A stretch of DNA of 64,000 bases, taken from NCBI RefSeq assembly GCF_018343615.1, contig NZ_JAGYPI010000001.1:930001-994000 (forward strand). The letters are read 5' to 3'. The first letter of the stretch is position 1. The number at the start of each line of letters is the position of its first letter. This DNA comes from Bacillus sp. FJAT-49736. Lineage in GTDB: Bacteria > Bacillota > Bacilli > Bacillales > Bacillaceae_C. The notes under the pieces were generated by a model that was given only the letters and a program-made list of their open reading frames with translations, did no database searches and was not told the origin of the DNA. Positions 17,636-27,853 of the stretch are shown in pieces. Made by a program: the position numbers and the translations under genes.

Positions 17636-17877
17636 CCCTAGAATTCAATTCTTTATAAGACTATTTTCGCCATAGATGGTTATGTTTCGTATAATAGTTC
17701 TCAATACGCAATGAGTTAGGGTACGGTACTACTATTTTGCTATACTAAATGATTTATATGAATTAAGCATACCCTTCATTTTGCGAAAAGAGCCTCTGTT
17801 TCAACATCATATGAATTCGGGGTGATTGTGTGACAAACTATGGGTATATACCCAGTTTTAAAGTACAAAAAAATGCT
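17636..17877. other. Intergenic region between methyltransferase and kynA
   Basis: Holds the upstream region of the methyltransferase gene (minus strand) and the 3' side of the kyn operon. A short hairpin TGGGTATATACCCA near 17839 followed by TTTT on the plus strand is seen; no gene. Confidence 0.4.
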
Positions 17878-18708
17878 TTATATTTTTGTTCGCAAATCCC
17901 AAAGCTCAGGAAAGAAGCGGTGATCCAACACTTTTTTGAGATAGCTGACACCTGCTGAACCGCCAGTCCCAGTTTTATGTCCTATTATTCTTTCAACGGT
18001 TTTCATATGGCGGAAACGCCACTGCTGAAGCCAATCCTCTATATCTACTAGTTTTTCGGCTAATTGGTATAAATCCCAATATCGATCGACGTTTTTATAT
18101 ACCTCCAGCCAAGCGGCTGCAACAGTATGGTTTCCTTCGTATGGTGTAGAGTAATCTCTTTCCAAAAGGCTTTGTTCAATGTAAAAGCCTTCTTTGGCTA
18201 GTGCCATAATTGCAACATCATATATACTTGGTGCATGGAAAGCCTTCACTAGTTCAGCATGAAGGGTAGGCTCCTTTTGATAGATGGCAAGTATATGCTT
18301 CGTTTTATATCCAAGAGCAAATTCTATCATCCGATATTGGAAAGATTGAAATCCAGATGCTTGCCCTAATTTATCTCGGAATTCCATATATTCGGATGGG
18401 GTTAAAGTTGAGAGGACATCCCACGCTTGAATTATCTGGGTTTGTATTTTTGATACCCGTGCGAGCATTTTAAATGCGGGTGCCATTTCTCCTTCCTGAA
18501 TTGATTTTATAGCAGCATTGATTTCATGGAGTATTAATTTCATCCAAAGCTCGCTAACTTGATGAATGATAATAAAAAGCATTTCGTCATGATGGTCAGA
18601 TAATCTGTTCTGACTTGATAAAAGCTTGTCGAGTGTTAAATAATCTCCGTATGTCATTTTATTAGTAAAATCAGTAATGACCCCTTCGTTTATATGTTTA
18701 TCTGTCAT
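17878..18708 (-). CDS. kynA: Tryptophan 2,3-dioxygenase
   Basis: A 276-residue heme dioxygenase opening the indole ring of tryptophan to N-formylkynurenine. The family block [18 protein letters not shown] (catalytic His49) and [18 protein letters not shown] are present, as are [20 protein letters not shown] with the heme-ligand and substrate-loop residues near the C-terminus. Last gene of kynU-kynB-kynA, 19 bases after kynB. Confidence 0.97.
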   Translation of the reverse strand: MTDKHINEGVITDFTNKMTYGDYLTLDKLLSSQNRLSDHHDEMLFIIIHQVSELWMKLILHEINAAIKSIQEGEMAPAFKMLARVSKIQTQIIQAWDVLSTLTPSEYMEFRDKLGQASGFQSFQYRMIEFALGYKTKHILAIYQKEPTLHAELVKAFHAPSIYDVAIMALAKEGFYIEQSLLERDYSTPYEGNHTVAAAWLEVYKNVDRYWDLYQLAEKLVDIEDWLQQWRFRHMKTVERIIGHKTGTGGSAGVSYLKKVLDHRFFPELWDLRTKI

Positions 18709-18727
18709 GTTCCCACTCCCTTGGAAT

Positions 18728-19348
18728 TTATAAAGGTTTTATTATTGCTCTTACCGGACTTCCATCTGCCTCTTCTATTTTCAATGGAAGTGCTACTAGA
18801 TAATAGTCCCCTGGATGGATCTCATCTAAGACAACGTTTTCTAAAATGTGGACTCCGTTATCAAAAAGTGCATGATGGGTTTCTAAATCCTTACTGTCGA
18901 GCGGGTCAACAGAAGGTACATCCACTCCAAACAGTTTTACTCCTATTTGATGTAAATAAGGTCCCAAGTCAGAACAGAAAACCGGAATGCTGTTTGGAAA
19001 TATAGTTGGTGTGGAAGTTGTTTTTGTTTTCAATAGAAGCCTGCTTACTCCTTCTAAATCATAATCTTCCAGTTCCTTCGCACCAATTTTATTCAAATGG
19101 GAAACATCTATGATTCTGGCATTTCCAACATAAATGGAAATATCCAAATCCTTTACTTTTCCTCCATTTGTATCAAAATGAAAGGGTGCATCAATATGGG
19201 TTCCAGTGTGAACACTCATGATGACCTTTCCAATATTTACTGAACCGCTCTGTTCTTTCGTAACCTCCACCTCATAGTGAAAGGGAGTATCTCCGGGCCA
19301 CACGGCAATATTATTTGTTAATGGCTGCGAAATATCAATCCATGTCAT
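18728..19348 (-). CDS. kynB: Kynurenine formamidase (arylformamidase)
   Basis: A 206-residue cyclase-family metal-dependent hydrolase that removes formate from N-formylkynurenine. The metal motif [12 protein letters not shown] carries His47, His51 and Asp53; VWPGDTPF near the N-terminus is typical of bacterial KynB. Middle gene of the kyn operon, 16 bases after kynU. Confidence 0.97.
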   Translation of the reverse strand: MTWIDISQPLTNNIAVWPGDTPFHYEVEVTKEQSGSVNIGKVIMSVHTGTHIDAPFHFDTNGGKVKDLDISIYVGNARIIDVSHLNKIGAKELEDYDLEGVSRLLLKTKTTSTPTIFPNSIPVFCSDLGPYLHQIGVKLFGVDVPSVDPLDSKDLETHHALFDNGVHILENVVLDEIHPGDYYLVALPLKIEEADGSPVRAIIKPL

Positions 19349-19364
19349 TATTTTTTCCTCCTTG

Positions 19365-20639
19365 CTACGCTATTACATCTCTAGTATTCTCAAATTCTCT
19401 ATACTTTTTAAGATTCATAATATCTTTTAAGATAGTTATGGCATGATAGACATCTTCATATGAATTATAGAAGGCAACGGGTGCAAAACGTATCCCATTA
19501 GGTGCACGAAAATCTGGAATTACTCCATTTGCCTTCAGTGCCTTGCAAATACTCGCAGCCTCTTGGTGTTCCAGGAATACATGCCCGCCACGCGTAGACT
19601 CGTCTAATGGATTCGCAATGGTTAAGCCAAAATCAATTAATTCTATATTAATCAGTTCTATCATATAATTTGTAAGCCTTATTGATTTTGATCTGAGCTT
19701 ATCTATCCCGGCTTCTGCAAACATTTCTAATGAACCTATTAAAGGAGCCATGCTTAATAAGTGTGGTGTTCCAATTTGAAATGTACCTGCTGCATTTGCA
19801 GGGGTCAATAAATGATCCATGTCAAATTGAACTTCCTTTTTGGAACTAAACCAACCGGCAAGTCCGGGGATTTTACCAAAATGATTCTGATGGACAAATA
19901 GTCCTCCTACACTTCCAGGTCCCGCATTTAAATATTTATAATTGCACCAGAATGCAAAATCAACATCCCAATCATGAAGGGAATGGGGGATTGCACCTAT
20001 GGAATGGCATAAATCAAAGCCGATTAAGATATTTTGTTTGTGTGCGGCTTCCGTAAGGCGCTTCATATCAAGAATTTGTCCGCTTCGATAAAGGACACCG
20101 GGCAGTACGACTAAGGCAATTTCCTCGGTCATCGCCGCTATAATATCATCCTCATTAAGTGTCCTGCCATCCCGGCTAGATACTTTAACTAAATGAGTAC
20201 TAGGATCCAAACCTTTTAGCTTTATTTGGCTTTGTAATGCATATATATCTGAAGGGAAATTTAATTCATCTGCTAATATTTTCGTCTTATTACCTTCAGG
20301 CTTATAAAAGGTGGCGGCAAGCTGATGAAGATTTACAGTTGTGGAACCGGTTACAATTACTTCGTCAGGGACAGCTCCAACTAAAGGTGCAGTCAATTTC
20401 CCTAGTTTTTCTGATAAATAAAACCATGGATATTTTCCATTTGTCCAGCCATCAATACCTAATTGCTTCCAAGATTCTAATATTTGCAGGCAGGATGCCT
20501 CTGCCCGTTTGGAAAGAAGACCTAATGAATTACCATCCAGATAAATAGTATCTTCTTTTAAATAAAATTCCTTTTTATATTCCGCTAACACATCTTGCTC
20601 ATCTAACATTTTCGCATAGGCAAGGGAATCTCTTTCCAT
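19365..20639 (-). CDS. kynU: Kynureninase
   Basis: A 424-residue fold-type I PLP enzyme cleaving kynurenine to anthranilate and alanine. [10 protein letters not shown] holds the cofactor Asp209, and [16 protein letters not shown] the PLP-binding Lys235. First gene of the kyn operon. Together the three genes convert tryptophan to anthranilate; no anthranilate-degrading or NAD-making genes follow in the window. Its promoter must lie in the 200 bases shared with the divergent symporter operon. Confidence 0.97.
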   Translation of the reverse strand: MERDSLAYAKMLDEQDVLAEYKKEFYLKEDTIYLDGNSLGLLSKRAEASCLQILESWKQLGIDGWTNGKYPWFYLSEKLGKLTAPLVGAVPDEVIVTGSTTVNLHQLAATFYKPEGNKTKILADELNFPSDIYALQSQIKLKGLDPSTHLVKVSSRDGRTLNEDDIIAAMTEEIALVVLPGVLYRSGQILDMKRLTEAAHKQNILIGFDLCHSIGAIPHSLHDWDVDFAFWCNYKYLNAGPGSVGGLFVHQNHFGKIPGLAGWFSSKKEVQFDMDHLLTPANAAGTFQIGTPHLLSMAPLIGSLEMFAEAGIDKLRSKSIRLTNYMIELINIELIDFGLTIANPLDESTRGGHVFLEHQEAASICKALKANGVIPDFRAPNGIRFAPVAFYNSYEDVYHAITILKDIMNLKKYREFENTRDVIA

Positions 20640-20776
20640 AATGGTTCCTCCTAGAGTAGTTGGTCATCGGTAATTTACAAGAACATTCTTTATCATTTAA
20701 ATGTTCCCATTCTTTAACTATACATTAAATTTTCTCGAAACTGAAAATACAATATATTTTTAATATTAAAATAATA

Positions 20777-20816
20777 TTGACAACCATCCAGTTTCATCCT
20801 TACTATTAAATAGTAA
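20777..20816 (+). promoter_or_regulatory. Promoter with overlapping palindromic operator (symporter operon)
   Basis: TTGACA (20777-20782), an 18-base spacer and TACTAT (20801-20806) form a sigma-A-like promoter for the DUF485/symporter genes. A perfect palindrome, TTACTATT-A-AATAGTAA (20800-20816), covers the -10 box and would be an ideal repressor site. The divergent kyn operon starts 160 bases away, so one regulator could serve both. The regulator is unknown. Confidence 0.5.
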
Positions 20817-20843
20817 GAAAAATTTTGAAAAGGAGTGGGGTAA

Positions 20844-21188
20844 TTGGAAATTAAAAAAAAGCTACATGATCCAAAACATATTGATTTTGAATCGATTGCT
20901 GAATCAAAAAAGTTTAAGGAATTAATATCTACTAAGAAAAAATTCATCATCTCTTGTACTATCTTCTTTCTAGTATTCTACTTCGCATTACCTGTTCTTA
21001 CCTCTTACAGCAAAATTCTAAACACAAAAGCAATAGGTGAAATCAGTTGGGCATGGATATTCGCCTTACTGCAATTTATTATGACTTGGGTTTTATGTAC
21101 GATATATGTCAAAAAAGCAGCTTCCTTTGACAAGCTTGCTGAGGAAGTAATCTCTGAAAATATTTCTGAAGGAGAAGTTGGGGCATGA
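20844..21188 (+). CDS. DUF485 domain membrane protein, partner of the symporter
   Basis: A 114-residue protein with two membrane helices (about residues 35-60 and 70-95) and charged ends, typical of the short DUF485 proteins encoded directly before acetate/solute symporters (YjcH-ActP pattern). Start is TTG 20844 after AGGAGTGGGG. Its stop overlaps the next start (ATGA), indicating translational coupling. Confidence 0.88.
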   Translation: MEIKKKLHDPKHIDFESIAESKKFKELISTKKKFIISCTIFFLVFYFALPVLTSYSKILNTKAIGEISWAWIFALLQFIMTWVLCTIYVKKAASFDKLAEEVISENISEGEVGA

Positions 21189-22723
21189 ATGGAAGCGTCA
21201 TTTCTTTATTTCTAATAATTGTTGCTCTTACGTTAGTTATTACTTATTATGCAGCGAAAAAAACGAGAACCGCTAACGAATTTTACACAGCGGGCGGTGG
21301 TTTAAACGGCTGGCAAAACGGTTTGGCCATTGCTGGAGACTATTTATCCGCGGCTTCCTTTTTAGGTATTGCGGGAATGATTGCCTTAAATGGATTTGAC
21401 GGATTTTTCTATAGTATCGGGTTCCTAATAGCTTATCTAGTTGTATTATTTATAGTGGCTGAGCCAATGCGAAATCTTGGAAAGTATACGCTTGCAGATA
21501 TGATTAATTCAAGATTTGATGCAAAAAAAGTCCGGGCTGTAGCTGCATTGAGTACAATTACGATCGTCATTTTTTATATGATTGCACAATTAGTTGGTGC
21601 CGGTGCTCTTATTCAATTATTATTTAAGATTGATTATTCGGTAGCTGTCCTCATTGTGGGAGTCATGATGACGATTTACGTTTTATTTGGTGGAATGACC
21701 GCAACCAGCTGGGTACAAATTGTAAAAGCTGTTTTACTAATGGTTGGAACCATCGTAATTTCTATCCTTGTTTTAAGTAAATTTAATTTTAATATTGTAA
21801 ATATGTTTCATCAAATGAAAACGATTACACCACTTGGCTCCGATTATTTAAATCCGGGTGTGAAGTATAAAATGCCTTTGGATACCCTTTCATTAATGCT
21901 TGCCCTAGTATTGGGTACTGCTGGTTTGCCACATATTTTAATGCGATTCTTTACGGTAAGAAATGCAAAAACAGCAAGAAGTTCAGTAGTTACCGCTACA
22001 TGGGTAATAGGTATTTTTTATGTGTTAACCATTTTCTTAGGATTTGGTGCCGCAGCATTTGTCGGCTTTGACAAAATTAAAGAAGCAAATGCAGCAGGAA
22101 ATATGGCTGCACCATTACTTGCAGGAGCCCTTGGCGGAAACTTTCTAATGTCCTTCGTATCCGCGGTAGCATTTGCAACGATTCTAGCGGTAGTGGCAGG
22201 GCTTGTTTTATCTGGTGCATCTGCATTTGCGCATGATATCTATGGTCAAATTATCAAGAAAGGTAAAATATCCGAAAAGGAACAAATGAAAGCAGCAAGA
22301 TATGCTTCTGTAGGAGTAGCAGTTCTTTCTATTATTCTTGCTTTATTTGCGCAAAAAATGAATGTTGCCTTTCTAGTATCACTTGCATTCTGTGTGGCGG
22401 CTAGTGCAAATCTTCCTATTATTATCTTTACAATCTATTGGAAGAAGTTCAACACGGCTGGTGCAATCACCGGTATGCTTGCAGGCTTATTATCTTCCCT
22501 AATTCTTGTTGCTATAAGCCCCAATGTATTCTCGCCTGAGGCAGGTGCGGCTATCTTTAAGGGTGAACCGCTTATTACACTAACAAATCCAGCGATCATT
22601 TCCGTACCGCTTGGATTCATAGGAGCATATCTTGGAACAGTAATTTCAAGAAAACAGGATGCAAAAAGGTTTGCAGAAGTGTCTGTGAAAGCTAATACAG
22701 GCTACCACGAAAAAGAAATATAA
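21185..22723 (+). CDS. Sodium:solute symporter, cation/acetate symporter type
   Basis: A 512-residue SSS-family transporter with about 13 membrane helices. SAASFLGIAGMIALNGFDGF near the N-terminus and GLPHILMRFFTVRNAKTAR in the middle are family landmarks of ActP-type carriers of short-chain monocarboxylates. The coupled DUF485 gene supports this. Location next to the kyn operon may mean another substrate, but nothing in the sequence decides it. A terminator follows. Confidence 0.9.
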   Translation: MNGSVISLFLIIVALTLVITYYAAKKTRTANEFYTAGGGLNGWQNGLAIAGDYLSAASFLGIAGMIALNGFDGFFYSIGFLIAYLVVLFIVAEPMRNLGKYTLADMINSRFDAKKVRAVAALSTITIVIFYMIAQLVGAGALIQLLFKIDYSVAVLIVGVMMTIYVLFGGMTATSWVQIVKAVLLMVGTIVISILVLSKFNFNIVNMFHQMKTITPLGSDYLNPGVKYKMPLDTLSLMLALVLGTAGLPHILMRFFTVRNAKTARSSVVTATWVIGIFYVLTIFLGFGAAAFVGFDKIKEANAAGNMAAPLLAGALGGNFLMSFVSAVAFATILAVVAGLVLSGASAFAHDIYGQIIKKGKISEKEQMKAARYASVGVAVLSIILALFAQKMNVAFLVSLAFCVAASANLPIIIFTIYWKKFNTAGAITGMLAGLLSSLILVAISPNVFSPEAGAAIFKGEPLITLTNPAIISVPLGFIGAYLGTVISRKQDAKRFAEVSVKANTGYHEKEI

Positions 22724-22731
22724 GAAGAAAA

Positions 22732-22766
22732 AGGTAATGCCAGTGAATAAATTGGCATTACTTTTT
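22732..22766 (+). terminator. Rho-independent terminator
   Basis: GGTAATGCCA pairs with TGGCATTACT, followed by TTTTTT; ends the symporter operon. Confidence 0.85.
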
Positions 22767-22911
22767 TATGTATTTTTTCCATATAAATAGTAAATTCACA
22801 TAAAAATGGGATAAAACACTCTCTTTTAACAAGTGATTTTATTATATAATTTAGTATTTTCAAAAACTATTTTTCTAAATATATAGACGGAAGCTAAATA
22901 ATTTTGTACAA

Positions 22912-22926
22912 TGTTTTCAGAATATT
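22912..22926. promoter_or_regulatory. Possible CodY box upstream of the liv operon
   Basis: TGTTTTCAGAATATT differs from the CodY consensus AATTTTCWGAAAATT at three positions, within the range of natural sites. CodY represses branched-chain amino acid uptake and synthesis in Bacillaceae when those amino acids and GTP are plentiful, which fits the downstream transporter. Sites with three mismatches also occur by chance in AT-rich DNA. Confidence 0.4.
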
Positions 22927-23017
22927 AGTTTTTATAGGAATAATCTCAATTAAACAAACTTAATGAGGATTATTCAGAAGTAAGAAGTAAAAAAATACAA
23001 AAAAGCGGGGGCAGAAC

Positions 23018-24193
23018 ATGAAAAACAAAAAATTCGCAGGAATCATGATGTCTTTATTGCTATCAACAGGAGTTATTGCCGGATGCGGATCTTCTTCAAC
23101 TGGCGGTTCTGGTAAAGACAGCAATACAATTGTCATTGGAGAAAACCTTGAATTATCAGGTGGCGTTGCTTCTTATGGCTCATCGGGTGATAAAGGTATC
23201 GCACTTGCACTTGAGGAAATTAACAAAAAAGGCATAAACGGTAAGAAGCTGAAAGTTGTAAAGGTGGATAATAAGTCTGATGCACAAGAAGCAACAAGTG
23301 CAGCGATTAAATTAATCAGTCAAGATAAAGTTTCAGCTATTATTGGTGCAGCAACGAGCGGGAATACACTAGCACAGGTGAAAATTGTCGATGATAAGAA
23401 AGTTCCCCTTATTACAACATCTGGGACAAACGAAACGATTACATATGATAAGGGTAAACTAAATGAATTTGTATTTAGAACTTGTTTCATCGATCCATTC
23501 CAAGGGATTGTATCTGCTAATTTCGCAAGCACAAATTTAAAGGTTACAAAGGCAGCTGTCTTTATTGACAGTTCCAGTGACTATGCGAAAGGCCTTGCAA
23601 GTAACTTCAAAAATACCTTTACTCAAAATGGTGGAAGTGTTGTAAGCGAAGAAGCGTATTTAGCAAAAGATACTGATTTTAGAGCTCAGCTTACACGTAT
23701 TAAAGCAAAAAATCCAGAAGTAATCTTTGTTCCAGGTTATTATGAAGAAGTTGGGCTTATTGTTAAGCAAGCACGTGATTTAGGAATTAAGGTTCCTATT
23801 ATGGGAGGAGATGGCTGGGATTCTCCGAAACTAGTGAAAATTGCCGGCGCCGAAGCACTTAACAATACTTTCATTACAAACCATTATTCTTCTGGAAACA
23901 CAGAAGACCAAAAAGTACAAGATTTCGTAAAAGCATTTAAGGCAAAATATGGCCAAGAACCTGATGGATTTAATGCACTTGGATATGATGCACTTTATTT
24001 AATTGCAGATGCAATCAAACGTGCCGGAAGTGGAGATCCAGTTAAAATTCAAAAGGCACTCGCTGAAACAAAGGATTTACAGCTAGTTACAGGAACATTT
24101 ACATTTGATGAAAAACATAATCCGGTAAAATCTGCCGTTATTTTAGAATATGTTGACGGAAAACAACAATTTAAAGCGAAAGTTAATCCTTAA
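23018..24193 (+). CDS. livJ: Branched-chain amino acid ABC transporter, substrate-binding lipoprotein
   Basis: A 391-residue periplasmic-binding-type protein with a lipoprotein signal peptide; lipobox VIAGC with lipidated Cys23. The mature part has the Leu/Ile/Val-binding fold (SYGSSGDKGIALALEEINKK; ASTNLKVTKAAVFIDSSSDY; FNALGYDALYLIADAIKRAG). First gene of the five-gene liv operon. Specificity for branched-chain amino acids is by family; related proteins bind other amino acids or amides. Confidence 0.93.
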   Translation: MKNKKFAGIMMSLLLSTGVIAGCGSSSTGGSGKDSNTIVIGENLELSGGVASYGSSGDKGIALALEEINKKGINGKKLKVVKVDNKSDAQEATSAAIKLISQDKVSAIIGAATSGNTLAQVKIVDDKKVPLITTSGTNETITYDKGKLNEFVFRTCFIDPFQGIVSANFASTNLKVTKAAVFIDSSSDYAKGLASNFKNTFTQNGGSVVSEEAYLAKDTDFRAQLTRIKAKNPEVIFVPGYYEEVGLIVKQARDLGIKVPIMGGDGWDSPKLVKIAGAEALNNTFITNHYSSGNTEDQKVQDFVKAFKAKYGQEPDGFNALGYDALYLIADAIKRAGSGDPVKIQKALAETKDLQLVTGTFTFDEKHNPVKSAVILEYVDGKQQFKAKVNP

Positions 24194-24204
24194 GAATAAC
24201 AATT

Positions 24205-24230
24205 GAATAGGGGGACTTGTCCCCCTATTC
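24205..24230 (+). terminator. Intercistronic hairpin between livJ and livH
   Basis: GAATAGGGGGAC pairs perfectly with GTCCCCCTATTC with almost no loop. The weak T tail suggests it slows or partly terminates transcription or protects the upstream mRNA, a common way to make more binding protein than permease. Confidence 0.7.
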
Positions 24231-24299
24231 TCATTTTAAAAAATACTGTGTTCTTTACCCTTTAAAAGTGGAAATTGATATACAAGGAGAACTGCCATT

Positions 24300-25178
24300 A
24301 TGGAATTTATACAACAATTAGTGAACGGTATATCTCTCGGAAGTATATATGCCCTTATTGCACTCGGTTATACAATGGTTTATGGAATTGTTAAATTAAT
24401 CAATTTTGCACACGGCGACGTATTCATGGTCGGGTCATTTATTGGCTTTTATTCCATTACTTTTTTACATTTAGGATTTTTTCCGGCTTTATTATTGTCC
24501 ATGCTCGTCTGTGCTATTTTCGGAATGCTGATAGAGCGCATTGCCTATAAACCATTACGTAATGCTACTAGGATTGCTGCTTTAATTACTGCGATTGGTG
24601 TTTCTTTATTAATAGAATATGGAATGATTTATATACGCGGACCGCAGCCTGATGCATATCCGGTTAATGTACTTTCTAATAAAACATTTGACATCTATGG
24701 GGTTAGTATAAGCAGCCAATCAATATTAATTTTAGTTACTTCCATTGTACTAATGATTCTTCTTCAATTTATTGTTCATAAAACAAAAACGGGAAAGGCC
24801 ATGCGTGCTGTCTCCCATGACGCAGAAGCTGCGAAATTAATGGGGATTAATGTAGATCGAACCATTTCTTCTACATTCGCCATTGGATCAGCGTTAGCTG
24901 GTGCAGCAGGTGTTATTTTCGGAGTATATTATATTAAAATTGAGCCTTTAATGGGGATGATTCCTGGTATTAAGGCATTTGTTGCAGCGGTGCTTGGAGG
25001 AATCGGTATAATCCCTGGGGCAATGGTTGGCGGTATATTGCTTGGAGTGATTGAAGCAATTGTCAGTGCACTTGGATTATCCCTTTGGCGAGATGGTGTA
25101 GCTTTCGTCGTCCTAATTCTAATTTTAATTTTCCGACCATCAGGGCTTTTTGGTAAAAACGTCAAGGAAAAAGTATAG
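24300..25178 (+). CDS. livH: Branched-chain amino acid ABC transporter permease LivH
   Basis: A 292-residue polytopic permease starting QQLVNGISLGSIYALIALGY and holding the LivH landmarks NFAHGDVFMVGSF and AAVLGGIGIIPGAMVGGILL. About eight membrane helices. Forms the translocation channel with LivM. Second in the liv operon. Confidence 0.95.
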   Translation: MEFIQQLVNGISLGSIYALIALGYTMVYGIVKLINFAHGDVFMVGSFIGFYSITFLHLGFFPALLLSMLVCAIFGMLIERIAYKPLRNATRIAALITAIGVSLLIEYGMIYIRGPQPDAYPVNVLSNKTFDIYGVSISSQSILILVTSIVLMILLQFIVHKTKTGKAMRAVSHDAEAAKLMGINVDRTISSTFAIGSALAGAAGVIFGVYYIKIEPLMGMIPGIKAFVAAVLGGIGIIPGAMVGGILLGVIEAIVSALGLSLWRDGVAFVVLILILIFRPSGLFGKNVKEKV

Positions 25179-25194
25179 AAAGGAGACGAATTAT

Positions 25195-26172
25195 ATGCAA
25201 AAGATAAAGCAGTATAAAAATTTTTACATGTATTTAATAGCCGCAATTATCGTATTTGCCGTAGTTCAGTTTTTGATTACAGGACAAATCATCAATGATT
25301 TTTATATTAATACTCTATTTGTTATAGTAATCAACATTATACTAGCAGTCAGTCTCCATTTAATCATAGGGATCACAGGTCAATTTTCGATTGGGCATGC
25401 TGGATTTCTTTCTGTAGGTGCTTATTCGGCTGCAATCATAACGATGAAATTACAGTTACCTTTTCCATTGGCATTATTGGTTGGGGGGATTGTCGCAGCG
25501 ATTGCAGGGCTAATCATCGGTATTCCGAGCCTTCGTTTAAAAGGAGATTACTTAGCAATTGCCACGCTGGGCTTTGGAGAAATTGTCCGGATAACTTTGC
25601 TGAATATAGATTATGTCGGTGGTGCCAGCGGTATGCTGGTGGATAATTTAACTACTTGGCCATGGGCTTTTGTGTGTATGGCTATAACTATTATAGTTAT
25701 ACTGAATTTTACGAATTCTACTCATGGAAGGGCATGCATATCTATTCGTGAAAATGAGATAGCTGCTGATGCTATGGGGATTAATACCACTTATTACAAG
25801 GTATTAGCATTTGTTATTGGTGCTTTTTTTGCCGGTATTGCCGGAGGATTATATGCTCATAATTTTTACATCATTTCACCCGGATCTTTTGGGTTTATGA
25901 AATCCTTTGATATTTTAATTATTGTAGTATTAGGGGGATTAGGCAGTCTATCTGGATCCGTAATTGCGGCTATCTTGCTAAGTATTGTATCCACTATCTT
26001 GCAGGATTATCCGGAAACAAGAATGATCATATATTCTCTTGTACTTATTTTAATGATGCTTTTCCGCCCGCAAGGATTATTAGGTACAAAAGAGATTACT
26101 TCTTTCTTCAAAAAAGATAAGTCAGCGAATGGGGGGAAGCATGATGGAAAACAATCTGTTATTAAAGGTTGA
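25195..26172 (+). CDS. livM: Branched-chain amino acid ABC transporter permease LivM
   Basis: A 325-residue polytopic permease with GITGQFSIGHAGFLSVGAYS, IPSLRLKGDYLAIATLGFGE and VVLGGLGSLSGSVIAA, characteristic of LivM. Start is ATG 25195 after GAAAGGAG. Its 3' end overlaps livG by about 29 bases, so the two are translationally coupled. Confidence 0.95.
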   Translation: MQKIKQYKNFYMYLIAAIIVFAVVQFLITGQIINDFYINTLFVIVINIILAVSLHLIIGITGQFSIGHAGFLSVGAYSAAIITMKLQLPFPLALLVGGIVAAIAGLIIGIPSLRLKGDYLAIATLGFGEIVRITLLNIDYVGGASGMLVDNLTTWPWAFVCMAITIIVILNFTNSTHGRACISIRENEIAADAMGINTTYYKVLAFVIGAFFAGIAGGLYAHNFYIISPGSFGFMKSFDILIIVVLGGLGSLSGSVIAAILLSIVSTILQDYPETRMIIYSLVLILMMLFRPQGLLGTKEITSFFKKDKSANGGKHDGKQSVIKG

Positions 26173-26920
26173 GAATGCTGGAATTCAATTTGGAGGCTTA
26201 AAGGCGGTTTCTAATACAAATGTTGAAATCAACAAAGGGGAGTTAATCGGACTGATTGGTCCAAATGGTGCAGGCAAAACGACATTTTTCAACCTTTTAA
26301 CAGGTGTTTATGTACCCACTGAGGGAAATATTTATCTTGATGGAGATCGGCTGAATGGATTGGCACCATATCAAATAACGCGCAGAGGCATCAGCCGTAC
26401 CTTTCAAAATATCCGTTTGTTCAATGAGCTATCAGTTCTTGATAATGTTAAGGTAGCTTATCATACAAATTCTAAGCATGGCATATTTAGCTCTATTTTT
26501 AGACTTCCAACCTATTTTTCTGGTGAAAAAGAAATGGAAGAAAAAGCGATTGAATTTTTGAAGATTTTTCATCTTGAAGAATATTTACATGAGAAGGCAA
26601 AAAATTTACCATATGGGCAGCAAAGAAGATTAGAGATAGCTCGTGCCCTTGCTACCCAGCCTAAGCTTTTATTATTGGATGAGCCTGCTGCGGGAATGAA
26701 TCCTCAAGAAACAGAGGAATTAATGAATCTGATCAGCTTCATCCGCGAAAAGTTTTCCCTAACTGTATTACTTATTGAACATGATATGCAGCTTGTTATG
26801 GGAGTTTGTGAAAGGATATATGTACTGGACCATGGCCAGCTAATTGCGCAGGGAACTCCGTCTGAAATAAGAAATAATCCTAAGGTTATTGAAGCATATC
26901 TAGGTGAGGAGGTCTCTTGA
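26144..26920 (+). CDS. livG: Branched-chain amino acid ABC transporter ATP-binding protein LivG
   Basis: A 258-residue ABC ATPase: Walker [10 protein letters not shown], LivG-type [20 protein letters not shown], signature-region [16 protein letters not shown], Walker [14 protein letters not shown], switch IEHDM. ATG 26144 (or 26141) follows GGGGGGAAGC. The signature is the LivG variant YGQQRR rather than LSGGQ, normal for this family. Confidence 0.94.
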   Translation: MENNLLLKVENAGIQFGGLKAVSNTNVEINKGELIGLIGPNGAGKTTFFNLLTGVYVPTEGNIYLDGDRLNGLAPYQITRRGISRTFQNIRLFNELSVLDNVKVAYHTNSKHGIFSSIFRLPTYFSGEKEMEEKAIEFLKIFHLEEYLHEKAKNLPYGQQRRLEIARALATQPKLLLLDEPAAGMNPQETEELMNLISFIREKFSLTVLLIEHDMQLVMGVCERIYVLDHGQLIAQGTPSEIRNNPKVIEAYLGEEVS

Positions 26921-27627
26921 TGCTAAAAATAGAAAATATCGATGTGTTTTACGGGAATATTCATGCATTAAAAGGTGTTTCACTTGAGGTAAATCAAGGG
27001 GAAATTGTTACATTAATTGGTGCAAATGGCGCAGGAAAAAGCACTCTCTTAAAAACCATTTCAGGATTGCTCAAGCCTAAAAATGGAGGAATACACTATG
27101 AAGGAAAATCCATTTCAGGCAAGCAAGCTCAAACTATCGTAAAGCAAGGCATCTCTCATGTGCCTGAGGGAAGAAGAATTTTCGCCAATATGAGTGTGTT
27201 GGAAAATTTGGAACTCGGTGCTTTTTTAAGAAAGGATAAAGCTGGAATACAACAAGATCTTGATAAAGTTTTTCAGTTATTCCCACGCTTGCTAGAACGA
27301 AAAAAACAATCGGCAGGAACATTATCAGGTGGGGAGCAACAGATGCTTGCAATGGGGCGCGCTTTAATGGCAAAGCCGAGGCTACTGTTGTTAGACGAGC
27401 CTTCTATGGGATTGGCACCTTTACTGGTAAAAACTATATTTCGCATTATTGAAGAGATTAATCAAACCGGAACAACGATTTTATTAGTAGAACAAAATGC
27501 TAATATGGCACTTTCAATAGCAAATCGAGCATATGTGATTGAAACAGGTCGTGTCGTACTTTCTGGCACTGCGGAAGAGTTAAATGCGAGCGATCAAGTG
27601 AAAAGTGCATATTTAGGCGGACATTAA
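26920..27627 (+). CDS. livF: Branched-chain amino acid ABC transporter ATP-binding protein LivF
   Basis: A 235-residue ABC ATPase: Walker [30 protein letters not shown], signature [16 protein letters not shown], Walker [14 protein letters not shown], and [10 protein letters not shown]. Start ATG 26920, 7 bases after GAGGAGG, shares a base with the livG stop (TGATG). Last gene of the operon; a terminator follows. Confidence 0.95.
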   Translation: MLKIENIDVFYGNIHALKGVSLEVNQGEIVTLIGANGAGKSTLLKTISGLLKPKNGGIHYEGKSISGKQAQTIVKQGISHVPEGRRIFANMSVLENLELGAFLRKDKAGIQQDLDKVFQLFPRLLERKKQSAGTLSGGEQQMLAMGRALMAKPRLLLLDEPSMGLAPLLVKTIFRIIEEINQTGTTILLVEQNANMALSIANRAYVIETGRVVLSGTAEELNASDQVKSAYLGGH

Positions 27628-27631
27628 TATA

Positions 27632-27670
27632 AAAATCCAAAATGGCTACCAAGCTGTTTTGGATTTTTAT
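27632..27670 (+). terminator. Rho-independent terminator of the liv operon
   Basis: AAAATCCAAAATGGC pairs with GCTGTTTTGGATTTTT around a short loop, one mismatch, T tail. Confidence 0.85.
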
Positions 27671-27853
27671 TATGCTGTTTTCTTATAAAATATTTGTTTC
27701 TAGTATATTGTACTATAACCAATTATAGTCAGAGCTCGGGGTATTTTCTCTTAAAATAGTTATTCATATATTGCAAAAAAATAAGGAGTTCCTAAGAATT
27801 TCCTCTGAAAAATCAACAAAGTGTAAGAAATGAGCTTTTATTCAGCATAGAAG

